DNA of 64,000 nucleotides from Synaphobranchus kaupii (GCA_029718625.1 CM056381.1:54306157-54370156); one strand, 5' to 3'; numbered from the stretch's first letter, positions 9,692 through 20,400 are shown. Translations and numbers: made by a program. Notes: a model not told the origin generated them from the sequence alone.

Positions 9692-11518
9692 ATGGCATAC
9701 CAGACAAAGAGAGAGATGCCTCATTTACCCTCCACTGCTAACCTACCAGCATTCCCTGGCCAGTCAAGGCTGGATCAGCAGTGGTATCTCATGTTATCAG
9801 AACGGCAATATTTGATAGCCCAGTGCCCAAAATTTGCAGAACAGCTCAAGGCAATGGACCAGCTGAAGGAGGAGGCCCTTTACAACCTGCGGACTGAGTA
9901 TTTGGACTATCTGATTTCTCCAGATAGTGATGAAACCAAGCGCAAGATTGTCCAAGGGATAAGGTCGTACCTAGAGAAAAGACAACATTTTCTCTACCTC
10001 TGGCGGTCAAAGCAGGCATGGGAGGAGGTAAACCAGATGTGGAAACTGGCTTGGGAAAAGCACCACTCTAAGTCAGGAGTTACTGCCAAACCAGTTTCTT
10101 CTGTGGCAGTCCAGCATGCGCTGGAAGGAGCAGTGCATGGCGCCATTCCAGCCATAACCCAGGCACCACCCCCCACCGAGGACAATACAGCACTCTCCCT
10201 TGACTCATCCCCACCCCCTTCAGGCTTGGACAATTCTGTGGATTTTGTCACCTCCACAGACAATGTAGCCGCCCCCCTGGTGAGCCCCCCTTCCCTGGAG
10301 GAATTTTGGGGAAACAGCTCTGTGTCTTGTATCACACCAGCCACCACAGAGGATGTGACCCCACAGGACGTGGAATCCGCTGCTGCAGTCCTCTCAGCTG
10401 AGCCAGGTGAGGAGACCGTCGAACCCCTGGAGGCAGAACCTGCTACTGCAGACACAGCAGCCCAGCCTGGTGAGGAGACCGTCAAACCCCTGGAGGCAGA
10501 ACCTGCTACTGCAAACACAGCAGCGCAGCCTGGTGAGGAGACCGTCAAACCCCTGGAGGCAGAACCTGCTACTGCAAACACAGCAGCCCAGCCTGGTGAG
10601 GAGACTGTCAAACCCCTGGAGGCAGAACCTGCTACTGCAGACGCAGCAGCCCAGCCTGGTGAGGAGACCGTCAAACCCCTGGAGGCAGAACCTGCTACTG
10701 CAAACACAGCAGCCCAGCCTGGTGAGGAGACTGTCAAACCCCTGGAGGCAGAACCTGCTACTGCAGACGCAGCAGCCCAGCCTGGTGAGGAGACCGTTGA
10801 ACCGCAGGACGCGGAACCGGCTTCTACAGGCCCATCAGCCCTGCCAGGTGGAGAGGTCTACGCACCCCAACAGGTGGAGTCAGCCCCCACAGAAAAGTCC
10901 ACCCAGGCCGAGGACCCCACCCCACCCCTTGTGGACTTTTCTTCCCCTCCTGCTGCTTCCCCTCCTGCTGAATCCGGGGAACCTCTGTCTGCTGCACAGA
11001 CAGAAGGGGTGTGCTCTGTGGACTCTCCCACTTCCACAGTTCCTGTGATGGAGGAGATAGGGGGACTTCTGCGAAAGTCTCGCTCCCCTATCAGAGCTGT
11101 AAAGAGACCCCGGGAGAAACGGAGCAGGAAGCCAACCCCCGGCCGTTTTACGACTCCTCTGGCCCTCAAAGTCTCCGCCAGAGTGTTGTCTTGCAATCCA
11201 AAGCAAGATGAAAGCAGCCAATTTAGCACAACAGTTTCCCCCACCCTCGTCTCTCCACCCCCGAGCCACACCTGCAAACTTCGCACACACACGTCATCCA
11301 GGGAGAGTGCAAGAGCCCTTTTCCGACATCAGAAGTGTTCGGAGAGCAGTGATGGACTGCATGCCTACGAGCAACGATCAGCCCAGCTGCCCAGAGAGGG
11401 AACCAAAGCCAAAACTGGCATAGACCCCTGGACAGAGATGAGACGGGCGTGGTTAAGGGGCATCCATGTGCGGAAGAAGCAAGATGACAGGATGCCTCCT
11501 GTCATCCCGGTTTGCTGA
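9692..11518 (+). CDS. Unfamiliar retroelement protein with 21-residue repeats
   Basis: A 608-codon uninterrupted ORF from an ATG at 9692 (MAYQTKREMPHLPST). An upstream in-frame ATG at 9653 would add 13 hydrophobic residues in AT-rich leader and looks less likely. Residues about 10-140 are predicted helical and rich in W, Y and charged residues. Residues about 140-235 are rich in P, S and T. Seven 21-residue units of the type PGEETVKPLEAEPATANTAA follow. Then comes another P/S-rich stretch, a very basic segment (KRPREKRSRKP, a possible NLS), and a basic C-terminus ending PVIPVC. No CCHC knuckle, protease or RT motif is visible. Its place between PBS and 3' LTR suggests a gag-like or accessory role, but that is inference. 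The family is not recognised. Confidence 0.75.
   Translation: MAYQTKREMPHLPSTANLPAFPGQSRLDQQWYLMLSERQYLIAQCPKFAEQLKAMDQLKEEALYNLRTEYLDYLISPDSDETKRKIVQGIRSYLEKRQHFLYLWRSKQAWEEVNQMWKLAWEKHHSKSGVTAKPVSSVAVQHALEGAVHGAIPAITQAPPPTEDNTALSLDSSPPPSGLDNSVDFVTSTDNVAAPLVSPPSLEEFWGNSSVSCITPATTEDVTPQDVESAAAVLSAEPGEETVEPLEAEPATADTAAQPGEETVKPLEAEPATANTAAQPGEETVKPLEAEPATANTAAQPGEETVKPLEAEPATADAAAQPGEETVKPLEAEPATANTAAQPGEETVKPLEAEPATADAAAQPGEETVEPQDAEPASTGPSALPGGEVYAPQQVESAPTEKSTQAEDPTPPLVDFSSPPAASPPAESGEPLSAAQTEGVCSVDSPTSTVPVMEEIGGLLRKSRSPIRAVKRPREKRSRKPTPGRFTTPLALKVSARVLSCNPKQDESSQFSTTVSPTLVSPPPSHTCKLRTHTSSRESARALFRHQKCSESSDGLHAYEQRSAQLPREGTKAKTGIDPWTEMRRAWLRGIHVRKKQDDRMPPVIPVC
10403..10843 (+). repeat. Seven tandem 63-bp units inside the ORF
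   Basis: In-frame 63-bp (21-codon) minisatellite. Units 1-6 are nearly identical. Unit 7 is diverged (PGEETVEPQDAEPASTGPSAL). The three-fold periodicity keeps all frames open, which explains the long spurious ORFs on both strands here. Confidence 0.95.
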
Positions 11519-12491
11519 ACGCTGTGGCCCTCTGCAGCCAAAGGACTGCCAGTAACCACACTGGGGTTCTAGGAGGTAAAACTGGCACTCTGCCTGCCCC
11601 TGCCCCCCCCCCTCACCACCCCCCCCACATCCCTACCACCACCTTTTAACATAAGACAATGCCCATGTTTTTAAGTCCCTTTTTTAAAGTGTAGGTGCCC
11701 CCTCCAATGCTGTTCCTGGGCACTTGTGGACAAGTCTGCCCTATTCAGGTGATTATTTGGACTGGCAATCTTGTGGATAGTAAATCCTGTCCGTAAGGTT
11801 CCCCTGAATGGACTAAGTGCTTATAACATGCAGTGTTCCCCTCTTCACATGTTGCTGTGAGTGATAAGGCCTAAACCCTCAAGTCCCACAGTCTTCTCCT
11901 GCCACTCCCCGAAGGACCCCCAGAGGCACAAGTGCAACCGGACCCATACCCTGCCGCGGGAAGCTAGCCTAAGCGACTGCCGTCAGCAGTCCACCCAACT
12001 GGACCCGAGCTCAAGGAGCCAAAACGGATTCCGACAGGGAAAGAGGTGCTTCCCCGCCCGTCAGTAGAGAGGTCTTGACCGCACTTTTCCGCCTGTGGAT
12101 CGTCCAGCTGCCTGTCACAGGAGACAGAGCCCCCCGCACGCTGTGCAGAATTGGTAGAGACACTGTCAAATTAGGCCGCCTTTCACTCACACAGTTACAA
12201 CATTAAGGGGAATAAGCACTGCATGTTATCCAAGGAAGTCCAGGGAGCCTCTTCCCTTGCCAGTCCAGATACCCTGACACTGGAGAAGGAATTGACTGAA
12301 CCAAGGTGCCATGACAGCAGTGAAAAAAAATAATAAATGTCTGCACCACACCGGATCATCACAATGGGACTAGTAAACTGGACATGGACTAATTGTTTTA
12401 AAGATGGTTAGTGAACCATTAGGACACTTGTTTTCATGCAGCTATCATTGTACAATGATATAATGTCCAAATGTGTGGTTGTTATGATGAT

Positions 12492-12532
12492 GGAACGATA
12501 GGCTCTTAGCAGCTGCATGCACCTATCGTTCC
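12492..12532 (+). other. Hairpin A (11-bp stem), copy A of the 3' duplication
   Basis: The arms ggaacgatagg / cctatcgttcc enclose a 19-nt loop containing tgcatgca. caagagaggga follows directly. Confidence 0.85.
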
Positions 12533-13536
12533 AAGAGAGGGAATGACGGGATGTTGCCTAATGTCTTTTGCTCTTTCTCTCTCTCTCTCCCTCTCTCTGT
12601 CTCTCTCTCTCGGCCTCTCTCTCTCGGCCTCTCTCTGCCCCCCCCCCATCCATCCCTACCACCACCTTTTAACCTAATACCATGCCCATGTTGTGTTTAA
12701 GTCCCTTTTATAGAGTGTAGGTGCCCCGCCAAATACTGTTCATAGACACTTCTGGACAAGTCAGCCCTATTCATGTGATTATTTAGACTGGCAATCCCGT
12801 GGAAGGTAAACCCTGTCCGTAAGGTTCCCCGGCATGGACTGACAGTGGTCATAACATACAGTGCTATCATTAATTGTTCCGGTCTTCGCTATGAGTGTTA
12901 ATGCCTAAGCCCTCAACTCCCACAGTCTTCTCCTGCCATTCCCTAAAGGACACCCACAGACACAAGTGCAAACAAGTGCAACCGGTCCCACACCCTGCCG
13001 CGGGAAGCTAGCCTAAGCAACTGCCGTCAGCAGTCCACCCAATTGGATCCAGGCTAAAGGAGCCAAAATGGATTCCGACAGGGAAAGAGGAGCTTCCCCG
13101 CCCGTCAGAAGAGAGGCCCTGACTGCACTTTGCCACCTGTGGATCGTCCAGCTTCCTGTCACAGGAGACAGAGCCCCCGCACGCCGTGCACAACTGGTAG
13201 AGACACTGTGGAGTAGGTTTCATTTCACTCACGCAATTGCAACACTAATGGAAAAAGCACTGCATGTTACCCAAGTCCAGGGAACTTCTGGTCCCTTGCC
13301 AGTCTAGATACCCGGACACTGGAGAAGGAAGAGACTGAACCAGGGTGTCATAACAGCAGCGACACAAAAGAGTGTCTAATAGAGATATGACTCTAGATCA
13401 CAAAGGGACTATTAAACTGGGCATGGACTAAATGTTTTAAAAATGGTTGGTGAACCATTTGGACAGTTGTTTTTGTTGTTAGCAGGTAACTGCATCTTCA
13501 ATGTCCAAATGTGTAATGTGATTCCTATTTGGTGAT

Positions 13537-13577
13537 GTAAGAATAGGTTTTTAGCAGGTGCATGCACCTATTCTTAC
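13537..13577 (+). other. Hairpin B (11-bp stem), next to the polypurine tract
   Basis: The arms gtaagaatagg / cctattcttac enclose a 19-nt loop. Compared with hairpin A, three stem pairs differ and all three are compensated, while most of the loop is kept. Confidence 0.88.
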
Positions 13578-13578
13578 A

Positions 13579-13587
13579 AGAGAGGGA
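13579..13587 (+). promoter_or_regulatory. Polypurine tract
   Basis: agagaggga directly abuts the 3' LTR (TGTAGG at 13588), the expected site for plus-strand priming. Confidence 0.8.
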
Positions 13588-14330
13588 TGTAGGATATCTA
13601 ATATTTCCCCCCTTCTCTCTATCTCTGTCTCTCTCTCTCATTCTCAACCCCCCATCAAAGATAAGCCAGTCTGTCATAAATGACCCCTCTCCCCCCCCCT
13701 CCCCCACACCTTAACCCAATCAGGACAGGGATGGTCTTCCTGTGGAGGTATTTTATGAGTGTACCGCAGAAAAAGAAGTTAGTCAATTGTGGAGTTTGTT
13801 TGGAGAAGTCATTCTTTTTGGTTCCTCGTGCGTTTCCTTTTGTTCCTGTTCAGCTGAAGGGTAAATAATTTGGCAATTTTTGGCTTATCTCTCTCTTTAC
13901 TGGTATTTCCTAATTAATGTCTGGTTTAATGTCTTCCATTTTGTAAATTATAAGTAGTCAGCCTACATTCCTTAGTGAATGTATGATTTCAACTCATTAT
14001 TCCAATTGAATGTTTTTCATTTAATAAAATTATTTAATCTCAAGACCTGATTTAGACTTTGTTTTGGCTTGTTGGTTGATCCACCAGGTTACTGTTCGAC
14101 TTACCTATTAACGAATTTGGCGATTTAATCGATGATTGTAATTTTTAATAATAATTATTAAATTAAATAACGTAAAACTTATTTTGAATGTAGGTTAAGT
14201 GAGGGGTTCTAGCACGCAATATCGCTTGTGTTCAGTATTCAGAGTGCTGAACGTTTTAACAAGGGCATTGACTGTTGGAACCGCTGGATTCAGAAAATAC
14301 ACATTTTACCTAGTCCTCACTTACCCGACA
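13588..14330 (+). repeat. 3' LTR of the 8.8-14.3 kb retroelement
   Basis: 743 bp, direct copy of 8791-9532. AATAAA is at 14023-14028. GCTA at 14331-14334 repeats the four bases before the 5' LTR. Confidence 0.92.
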
Positions 14331-14656
14331 GCTACTATTGATCCATATAGCCTATTCCTTGATCACACTAAACACGCACGAGCATGTCTGTTTCGCCATC
14401 ATAAGCAATCCACCAAGGTGGAAAAGCAGGCTTTTAAAGGGAATGGGATATAACATTTTGATTGGTTTATTGCATGTCACGCCCAAGACACACCTATAAT
14501 TAATGAAGAGACTAGGTTCAGCCCAGTTGCACCTTGTGCTGTGCTTAGCGCCCAAAAAACACGCCGTTAAAATAGCAAAAGTGGACTTGGACATGCCCTA
14601 AATGGACTTAGCGCCATGCGCTTAGACCAAGCGCCAAGATCGCCAAGATAGGGCCC

Positions 14657-15184
14657 AGTTTGTCTCAATAATGGAAATGGCACAAGAATTGATATACGTT
14701 CCAATACAATGTCTTGTATTGATCTTACTTTAATTTCTAACAGTTTGGCAAGTTCATGGGAGTGGAATATTAAGGATGGTTCAAGTGTTGGAAGTGATCA
14801 TTTTCCAATAATATGCTCTATAAATGTAGAGGTAGATATCCAAGAAAGGCCTAGTCATAAGAAGTGGTGTTTTACAAAAGCTGATTGGGAAAAATGTAAA
14901 GAATTATGGAGTCAATATGGAGTCAAGATTCAATTACACTGGAGGGTACTATTGAGGAATGGGCATCTGAAGTATCACAACTAATACTAAATGCAGCACT
15001 GAACAGCATACCAATTAATTCAATAGGGGGGAAAAAGATAATGGTCCCATGGTGGAATGATAAATGTACAGAAGCTATAAAAGAACGAAATAGAGCAATG
15101 AGAATGTTGAGGAATAATTTGAATCAAGAGAATATAATTAATTATCAGAGAAAAAAGGCTCTAGTTCATATAGTAATTAAGAAT
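14657..15184 (+). pseudogene. LINE ORF2 endonuclease C-terminal part and linker
   Basis: It resumes after H1 as VCLNNGNGTRIDIRS..MSCIDLT, then SSVGSDHFPI, the conserved SDH of APE endonucleases. VPWWNDKCTEAIKERNRAMR and YQRKKALVHIVIK, typical of the linker before RT, follow. Shifts occur near 14660 and 14920. The frame is cut at 15184 by the composite repeat and resumes at 19452 in register (...VIKN / SKQNAW). Confidence 0.85.
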
Positions 15185-17559
15185 CAGATCAAAAATGTCT
15201 ACGACGTAAAAAAAGCCAAGTTACTCACGCATAGCCTACATAGCGCTGTCTATAAGTTCTTTATTCCAACTTGCAAAAACTAGGCCTGCCTTTAAGTCTT
15301 GATATCAAAATGTGGCCAAGTTACAACTAACAATATTGCCTATCGTAGCTCACACTAAATAAACTAGCTCTATTCCAAAGCAATGCTATCCAAACTTTCC
15401 TAAATTATTTAATGCAACTTGGCCCTGTGTTTCTTAATCTTTGCATGTGAAGAGATTGTGCCTCATGGAACAACATATGATTTCAATGAATGTTTTTAAC
15501 AGTTCATGAATAATTACACTACAGAAAGGATATGGTTGTACTTTGTTGGCAAGTTTACTTTAGAAAATGTACAGGTTTTAAAATGTTAACTGCTGCTACA
15601 GAATTCTTTACAATTCACAAACAGACATTTATATGAAGAAACATCATGTACAATAGAGAAAGGGGTGATGAATAAATAAATGCAGATAAAAATTAGTAAT
15701 ATTTTTACCTAGAAAATAGCGTACGTATAGCATTTTTACAAACGTATCCAGACATGTTTGTGGGTCAGATGGTGGTAAATAAGTAATAGTACCAATTTTC
15801 TTAACATAATAGTATTTATTTATGATATTTGAACACAAGGATATCTATGCTCTGTAGGACCACACAGGTTTTGATAGAAATCCAAATAAATAAATCAATA
15901 AATACATAATAATAATAATTATAATACATTTTATTCATTCTGTGCTTTTCATAGACCCAAAGCAGTGGATGCAGACAATTGTTCAAACAGTATGTCTTTA
16001 TGTGGGCACTATAGTGTAGCACATACAGTTTCATTGACCACATTCTCTTGAGATGGTAAGATGAAGAAACACAGGGTCAAGTTGCATTAAATAATTTAGG
16101 AAAGTTTGGATAGCATTGCTTTGGAATAGAGCTAGTTTATTTAGTGTGAGCTACAATAGGCAATATTGTTAGTTGATAACAAGACTTTTAAAGGCAGGCC
16201 TAGTTTTTGCAAGTTGGAATTAAGAACTTATAGACAGTGCTATGTAGGCTATGCGTGAGTAACTTGGCTTTTTTTACGTCGTAGACATTTTTTATCTGAT
16301 ATCACTTATTTATTATAGCTAACTAATGATGAATAATGCATGAAGATAAACACGGAGAGAGACATGCATTCCAAAGAAATGTATGCAGACATGCGCGTAA
16401 CCATAACTCCCTCTATTGACAAGAATGAGAACAGTTATCCTATTAAAGACAGCACACAATTACATTAAAAGAGTTTGTAGATGAGCAGTATTTAATGTGT
16501 AATGAAATACAATGAACAGCACCACCTAAGCTATGGATCATGAAGAAGCATGTAAATTAATGAACCAAGTCTATATGGAGACATGCATGCACAATGGGCT
16601 AGACGCAAACACATTCTAGCTGAAAGACATACAGCCTAAATAGTTTGCATCAGTAAAATATGGAAATACAGTTTTAAAATAGGGCTATTAGTATTCTATG
16701 AAATACATTTAACGTTAGGCTATTCAACACTGGATTGCCGGATGCGTAACTCCAACCTTCCATGTGTGGGCTACGAGCTAGCGAGCGAACTAGTGAGTTC
16801 ATAAGCACAGCAGAGTTAGGCTATTCAACAATGGATTGCCGGATGCGTAACTCCAACCGTCCATGTGTGGGCTACGAGCTAGCGATTTTTTTTTCCAGTA
16901 GTGTAGAACGTTACCTGCGGGAAATGTTTTGGTACCAGACAGCTAGGTTTAGTTCAGTTTTCTGTAGGGCAATGAATGTAGGCTATAATGCATGTTGATT
17001 CGCTTTGTAGTAGCCTAGCTTGTATCTGCTTCCTGACAAGAAGCAGACTGACGTTTCTCTGGCAAAAGTCACGTTGGCTAACCGGCTTAATTGGACATAT
17101 TTCCCAGGAATCTTAGCCAGAAAGAAAACAATAGATACTACTAAGAAAGTACATACCAGAGATTATTCTTCTTATTATTATTATTATTATAATAATTAAA
17201 AGTGTTTGCAGTCAGCTACATTATCAGCAGAGTAGCGTAGACTAGAGCCACATTCGGAGGTTATTGTTTTTTTTTTGTTTTTTTTTAAGTGACTAACCAT
17301 GAATCAGATATGTTTGGGGAATTGGCGGTTTATAAATCAGATCTCTTAAAGGCTTGCAGCTTAAAGGAGGCTATCATCAATTCTTAATGTAGGCTATTAT
17401 CGTAAATTCTTAATTTTCCTAGTAGTTAATTTTATGGTGACATTGTGTTATGTGTGAAAAGGATAAAGTGAACAGAGCTGAATTTAATGAATAAAGAAAT
17501 GTTGGCCGAGGCAAGGGTACGTTGACGTTCGGTTTCCACAGTCAGTCAGTCATGACCGC

Positions 17560-18739
17560 TAGGGGTGCAACGGATCACAAAACTCACGGTTCGGATCGTA
17601 TCACGGTTTTGAGTCACGGATCGGATCATTTTTCGGATCAGCAAAAAAAAAAAAGGGAGACAAGTATATCTTTGCTTTCCATTTATTCTGTAAAACACTT
17701 AAAGCAAGGAACTTTTGCCCATGGTCTTAAATGAAAACAACATTCAATTCTATTTCTCGTTACTAGTTCTATTTTGTCCGTAGTTATGCAAAAACCTCTC
17801 GTTGGTAGTTCTGAAAACAATTGATTCTATATGGAAGCAAATAGTTCCTTCTCAACTTTATACCATAAAATTGGCACCAATTTTGGTTATTTTTGTCATT
17901 AGTTAGATTATTTAAGAAAATTGCATGAAACCGCAACTCAATTTACCCATCTCTCTCCGTCTTGCGTTTTAAAAATGCTTTGGTCACGCAGCCTATTTTA
18001 AACAGCCCAGGCTAAGGAAATTGCATTTCACAATCTGCATCATGAGATGGGAACATCTGAAAAAAATAGCCTACTGTAGATACAGAGTTTGTTACTGTTA
18101 GATGTAACGTGTCATATCTAAGACATTTCGCTGGATAAAATGTTTTTTTTAATATACAGATTAATGTGCTTTGTGAAGTAACTTGTTCGCATTCGGAACC
18201 AGCGTTGCTCACGTCAGCGTTACCTTACATTAGGTAAAGCCCTACTATGTTACGTTCATATTTCCAAACTGAATAAATACTGCACCTCTAACCACAAAAC
18301 GTCTTTGCTAGATTAAAGTTGTTGTAACTAAGATATTTGGCGAAGACAAACTTTTCAAATCAGTGGATTTAGCGTTATTTGCCGGCTTTATTAATCAGCT
18401 GTTGGTGTTGCTATGGATACCATTCATATAAGGGTCGACTCTAATGGCGCTGGCAGCAGATAACGTAGACGGCGTATTAATTTAGAACGGTGATTAAAAT
18501 GTTGCCAGCACTACTTCATTGCCGGGCGGTTTAACGAAATAAATGCCCACCCTCCAGCCAATCAGAATCGAGTATTTATCCAAGCCATGGTATAATACTT
18601 TTAAAAGTACCAGCGGCAGTAAAACTGTAATTCACTATGATGGTTAAATTTTGCAATTAATCCGCGGTTCACATGCGTGCCGAACCGTGGGGGGCGATCC
18701 GTACGGATCACGGATCAACTACGTTCCGTTACACCACTA
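17560..18739. mobile_element. Non-autonomous hAT element (1.18 kb)
   Basis: The ends TAGGGGTGCAACGGATCA and GTTCCGTTACACCACTA are flanked by a perfect 8-bp duplication, atgaccgc (17552-17559, 18740-18747). The paralogous composite repeat has the empty site near 44143-44155 (catgaccgcaagag), which proves the insertion. No transposase ORF is present. Confidence 0.93.
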
Positions 18740-18941
18740 ATGACCGCAAGAGTTTTTTTTCCGGTTTGGGGTGGGTGTGATATAGTATAAGTGAAATACA
18801 AGTGAAACATTGAACAGTTAATATTGGAAACCTCTTTTGCCTTTGCAATAAAAATATGTTAATATGTTAATGTGAAAATAATAACAGTCTAAGAAATGAA
18901 AAGTACTTAACAGTTGCACATTGTTTTTGTGGAAAACAATC

Positions 18942-19016
18942 ATGCGCCCTGCTGGGCTCAACCCACAATCCACTGTGTGAGAGACTGCAGTTCTAACCAC
19001 TAGGCCACAGTATCTT
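18942..19016 (-). repeat. tRNA-like SINE relic
   Basis: The reverse complement reads tagtggttagaac (A-box-like) and gggttgagccc (B-box-like). The same stretch recurs near 44325-44400 inside copy II. It is too short and altered to be a functional tRNA gene. Confidence 0.55.
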
Positions 19017-19451
19017 CTTGGAAAGCATGAAGCCATTAGCTACATTAACATTAAAAAAACATTAGTATGAAGCGTTTTTATTGGACGATAAGCTTGATGA
19101 GCAGGTATACGGACAATACCCTCAAATAATAATTCTCCCCATTGGATAACATCGCGACGGAGGCAGGCGGTTTGGCAGGAAAAATGAGAAGAAGAAGGAG
19201 AAGAAGAAGAAGAAGAGCAAAATAACCCAAGTTTGGGGCTTTATTTTGTGGATGTGTTTAGTTGTATCTGAATGCTGTGTGGTTACATGAGGTGAGAACA
19301 TACAGAAGTTAATGTTTTTAAGGGCTGAGAGTCTATGGTCATTCTGATTACTTCTGTAGGAAACCCTGAAAAGTGCCAAACTCTCGGTGCTGTATAGGTA
19401 TGGGGCATGCCCCACCAAGCCTTACTTGGCAGATGGTATACCTGCCATCCC

Positions 19452-20240
19452 AATAGTAAACAAAATGCATGGAGGAACTATTGTTCCACTATAGGGAGAG
19501 AAGTTAAAATAGGCAATGTCTGGTCGATGTTAAAGAAAATGAATGGGAAAAAGGTATTTGTTAAAATACCGGTATTAGAGGATGAAGGAATACTGGCAAT
19601 AACAGAAAGAAAAGGCAAACGTATTAGGAAAGAAATTTGCAAGTGTGCACAGTGGTAACCATCTAGATGATATCCACAGACAAAGGAAAGAGAAGATTTA
19701 AAATGAAAATAGGGATGTGTACAGAAAGAAAGATAATGAGGAAAGTGCCATGGATATTGAAATCACCATGAATTAATTAAAAATAGAAATACACGGAACT
19801 GAATATACTGTTACAGGAGAGGATCAGCTGAGTTATACTATGTTCCGAAAATTACCGGAACAAGTCTTAAAGCTAATCTTGCAATTATTCAATAAAATAT
19901 GGGAAGAAGGAAGAATGCCAAAAAGTTGGAAGAGTGCATTAATTTTACCTTTTAATAAACCAGGCAAGGACCCGAATAATGCTGGTAACTATAGACCCAT
20001 AGCCCCCCCTTATTTAATATTATGATTAACGATATTTTTATGAATCTGGACAGAAGGATTGAGTCAGCTCTTTATGCAGACGATGGGGCCATCTGGGTAA
20101 GGGGACGAGATACCCCAAGCGTATTAGATAAAATCAAGGAAGCAATAGAAAAAATAGAACAGTGGTCATATAATTGGGGTTTTCTACAAATAAGTCTTGT
20201 TACATGCTTTTTACAAGAAAGAAAGGTATAGACAAACAGA
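19452..20240 (+). pseudogene. LINE reverse transcriptase with internal deletion
   Basis: The segment begins SKQNAWRNYCSTIGREVK. The thumb-proximal part follows to about 19650, then ILQLFNKIWEEGRMPKSWK and KPGKDPNNAGNYRPIA (RT blocks 0-2). Directly after RPIA the sequence jumps to PPLFNIMINDIF in another frame, then ALYADDGAIW (catalytic YADD, near 20070). RT blocks between RPIA and PLLFN are missing. Several stops and shifts are present. Confidence 0.85.
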
Positions 20241-20400
20241 GCCTGAAGTTATATGGAAAAACCATGGAAAAAGTAGATCTTTTTAAATACTTGGGTATTT
20301 AGTTAGACGAAAAGGGTACATGGAAAACGCATGTGGAGAAGGTGGAATCAAAAAGCAAAAAAGTTGTTAATTTATTGAGAGCTGACAAACAAGCACTGAT

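Larger units (their letters stand above)
11600..13587 (+). repeat. Diverged ~1-kb tandem duplication in the element's 3' UTR
   Basis: Copy A (about 11600-12542) and copy B (about 12640-13587) align throughout. Both start in a poly-C run followed by atccctaccaccacctttta, share gcgggaagctagcctaagc, and end with a hairpin plus caagagaggga. A CT-rich stretch (12560-12640) separates them. Neither contains a convincing ORF. Confidence 0.88.
8791..14330 (+). mobile_element. Non-autonomous LTR retroelement with unfamiliar ORF
   Basis: Two direct LTRs (8791-9532 and 13588-14330) begin TGTAGGATATC and end TTACCCGACA. They are flanked by a GCTA duplication (8787-8790, 14331-14334). A primer-binding site and a polypurine tract lie at the expected internal edges. 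The only long internal ORF is at 9692-11518. No protease, RT, RNase H or integrase is present, so it depends on an autonomous partner. The reverse-complement paralogue near 60500-60535 shows the unfilled target, with GCTA once, which confirms the boundaries. Confidence 0.93.
7173..14656 (+). mobile_element. Harbinger-like element H1, itself split by an LTR element
   Basis: The termini GGGCCCTATCTT and AAGATAGGGCCC are bounded by AGT at 7170-7172 and 14657-14659. Removing 8791-14330 plus one GCTA leaves a shell of about 1.94 kb with no recognisable transposase. The same family recurs at 32155-33407, 33444-35294, about 54275-55967 and 60190-62001. The full-length copy at 60190-62001 also has a 3-bp duplication (CTG). 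Superfamily assignment to PIF/Harbinger is by inference from 3-bp duplications and from the relative at 50412-51387, which carries a NAIF1/Myb-like exon. Confidence 0.85.
15185..19451 (+). mobile_element. Composite repeat, copy I, unclassified
   Basis: Inserted in the LINE with the coding frame intact on both sides and a 3-bp AAT on each side (15182-15184, 19452-19454). It begins CAGATCAAAAA and ends GCCATCCC. The first 1.1 kb is a foldback unit with arms of about 220-240 bp (15185-15410 against 16065-16304). The rest holds a tandem block of about 100 bp (near 16718-16880), a hAT element, a tRNA-like SINE and a (GAA)n stretch. A second copy lies at about 35873-44836, so this is a genuine repeat family rather than a one-off rearrangement. 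No coding potential was recognised. Confidence 0.7.

Noticed and set aside
9994..11292. Long ORFs on both strands overlapping the 608-codon ORF (for example 9994-10737 minus, 10407-11048 plus)
   Set aside because: They arise because the 63-bp tandem unit has no stop in several frames. Composition is repetitive and they have no independent start context.
8883..13868. Identical 62-residue ORFs in both LTRs (8883-9071 and 13680-13868)
   Set aside because: They lie entirely within the U3/R part of duplicated LTRs. Identity reflects LTR duplication, not a gene.
18942..19016. Possible functional tRNA gene on minus
   Set aside because: Only A- and B-box-like words are present. A complete cloverleaf with acceptor stem could not be drawn and it lies in a repeat.
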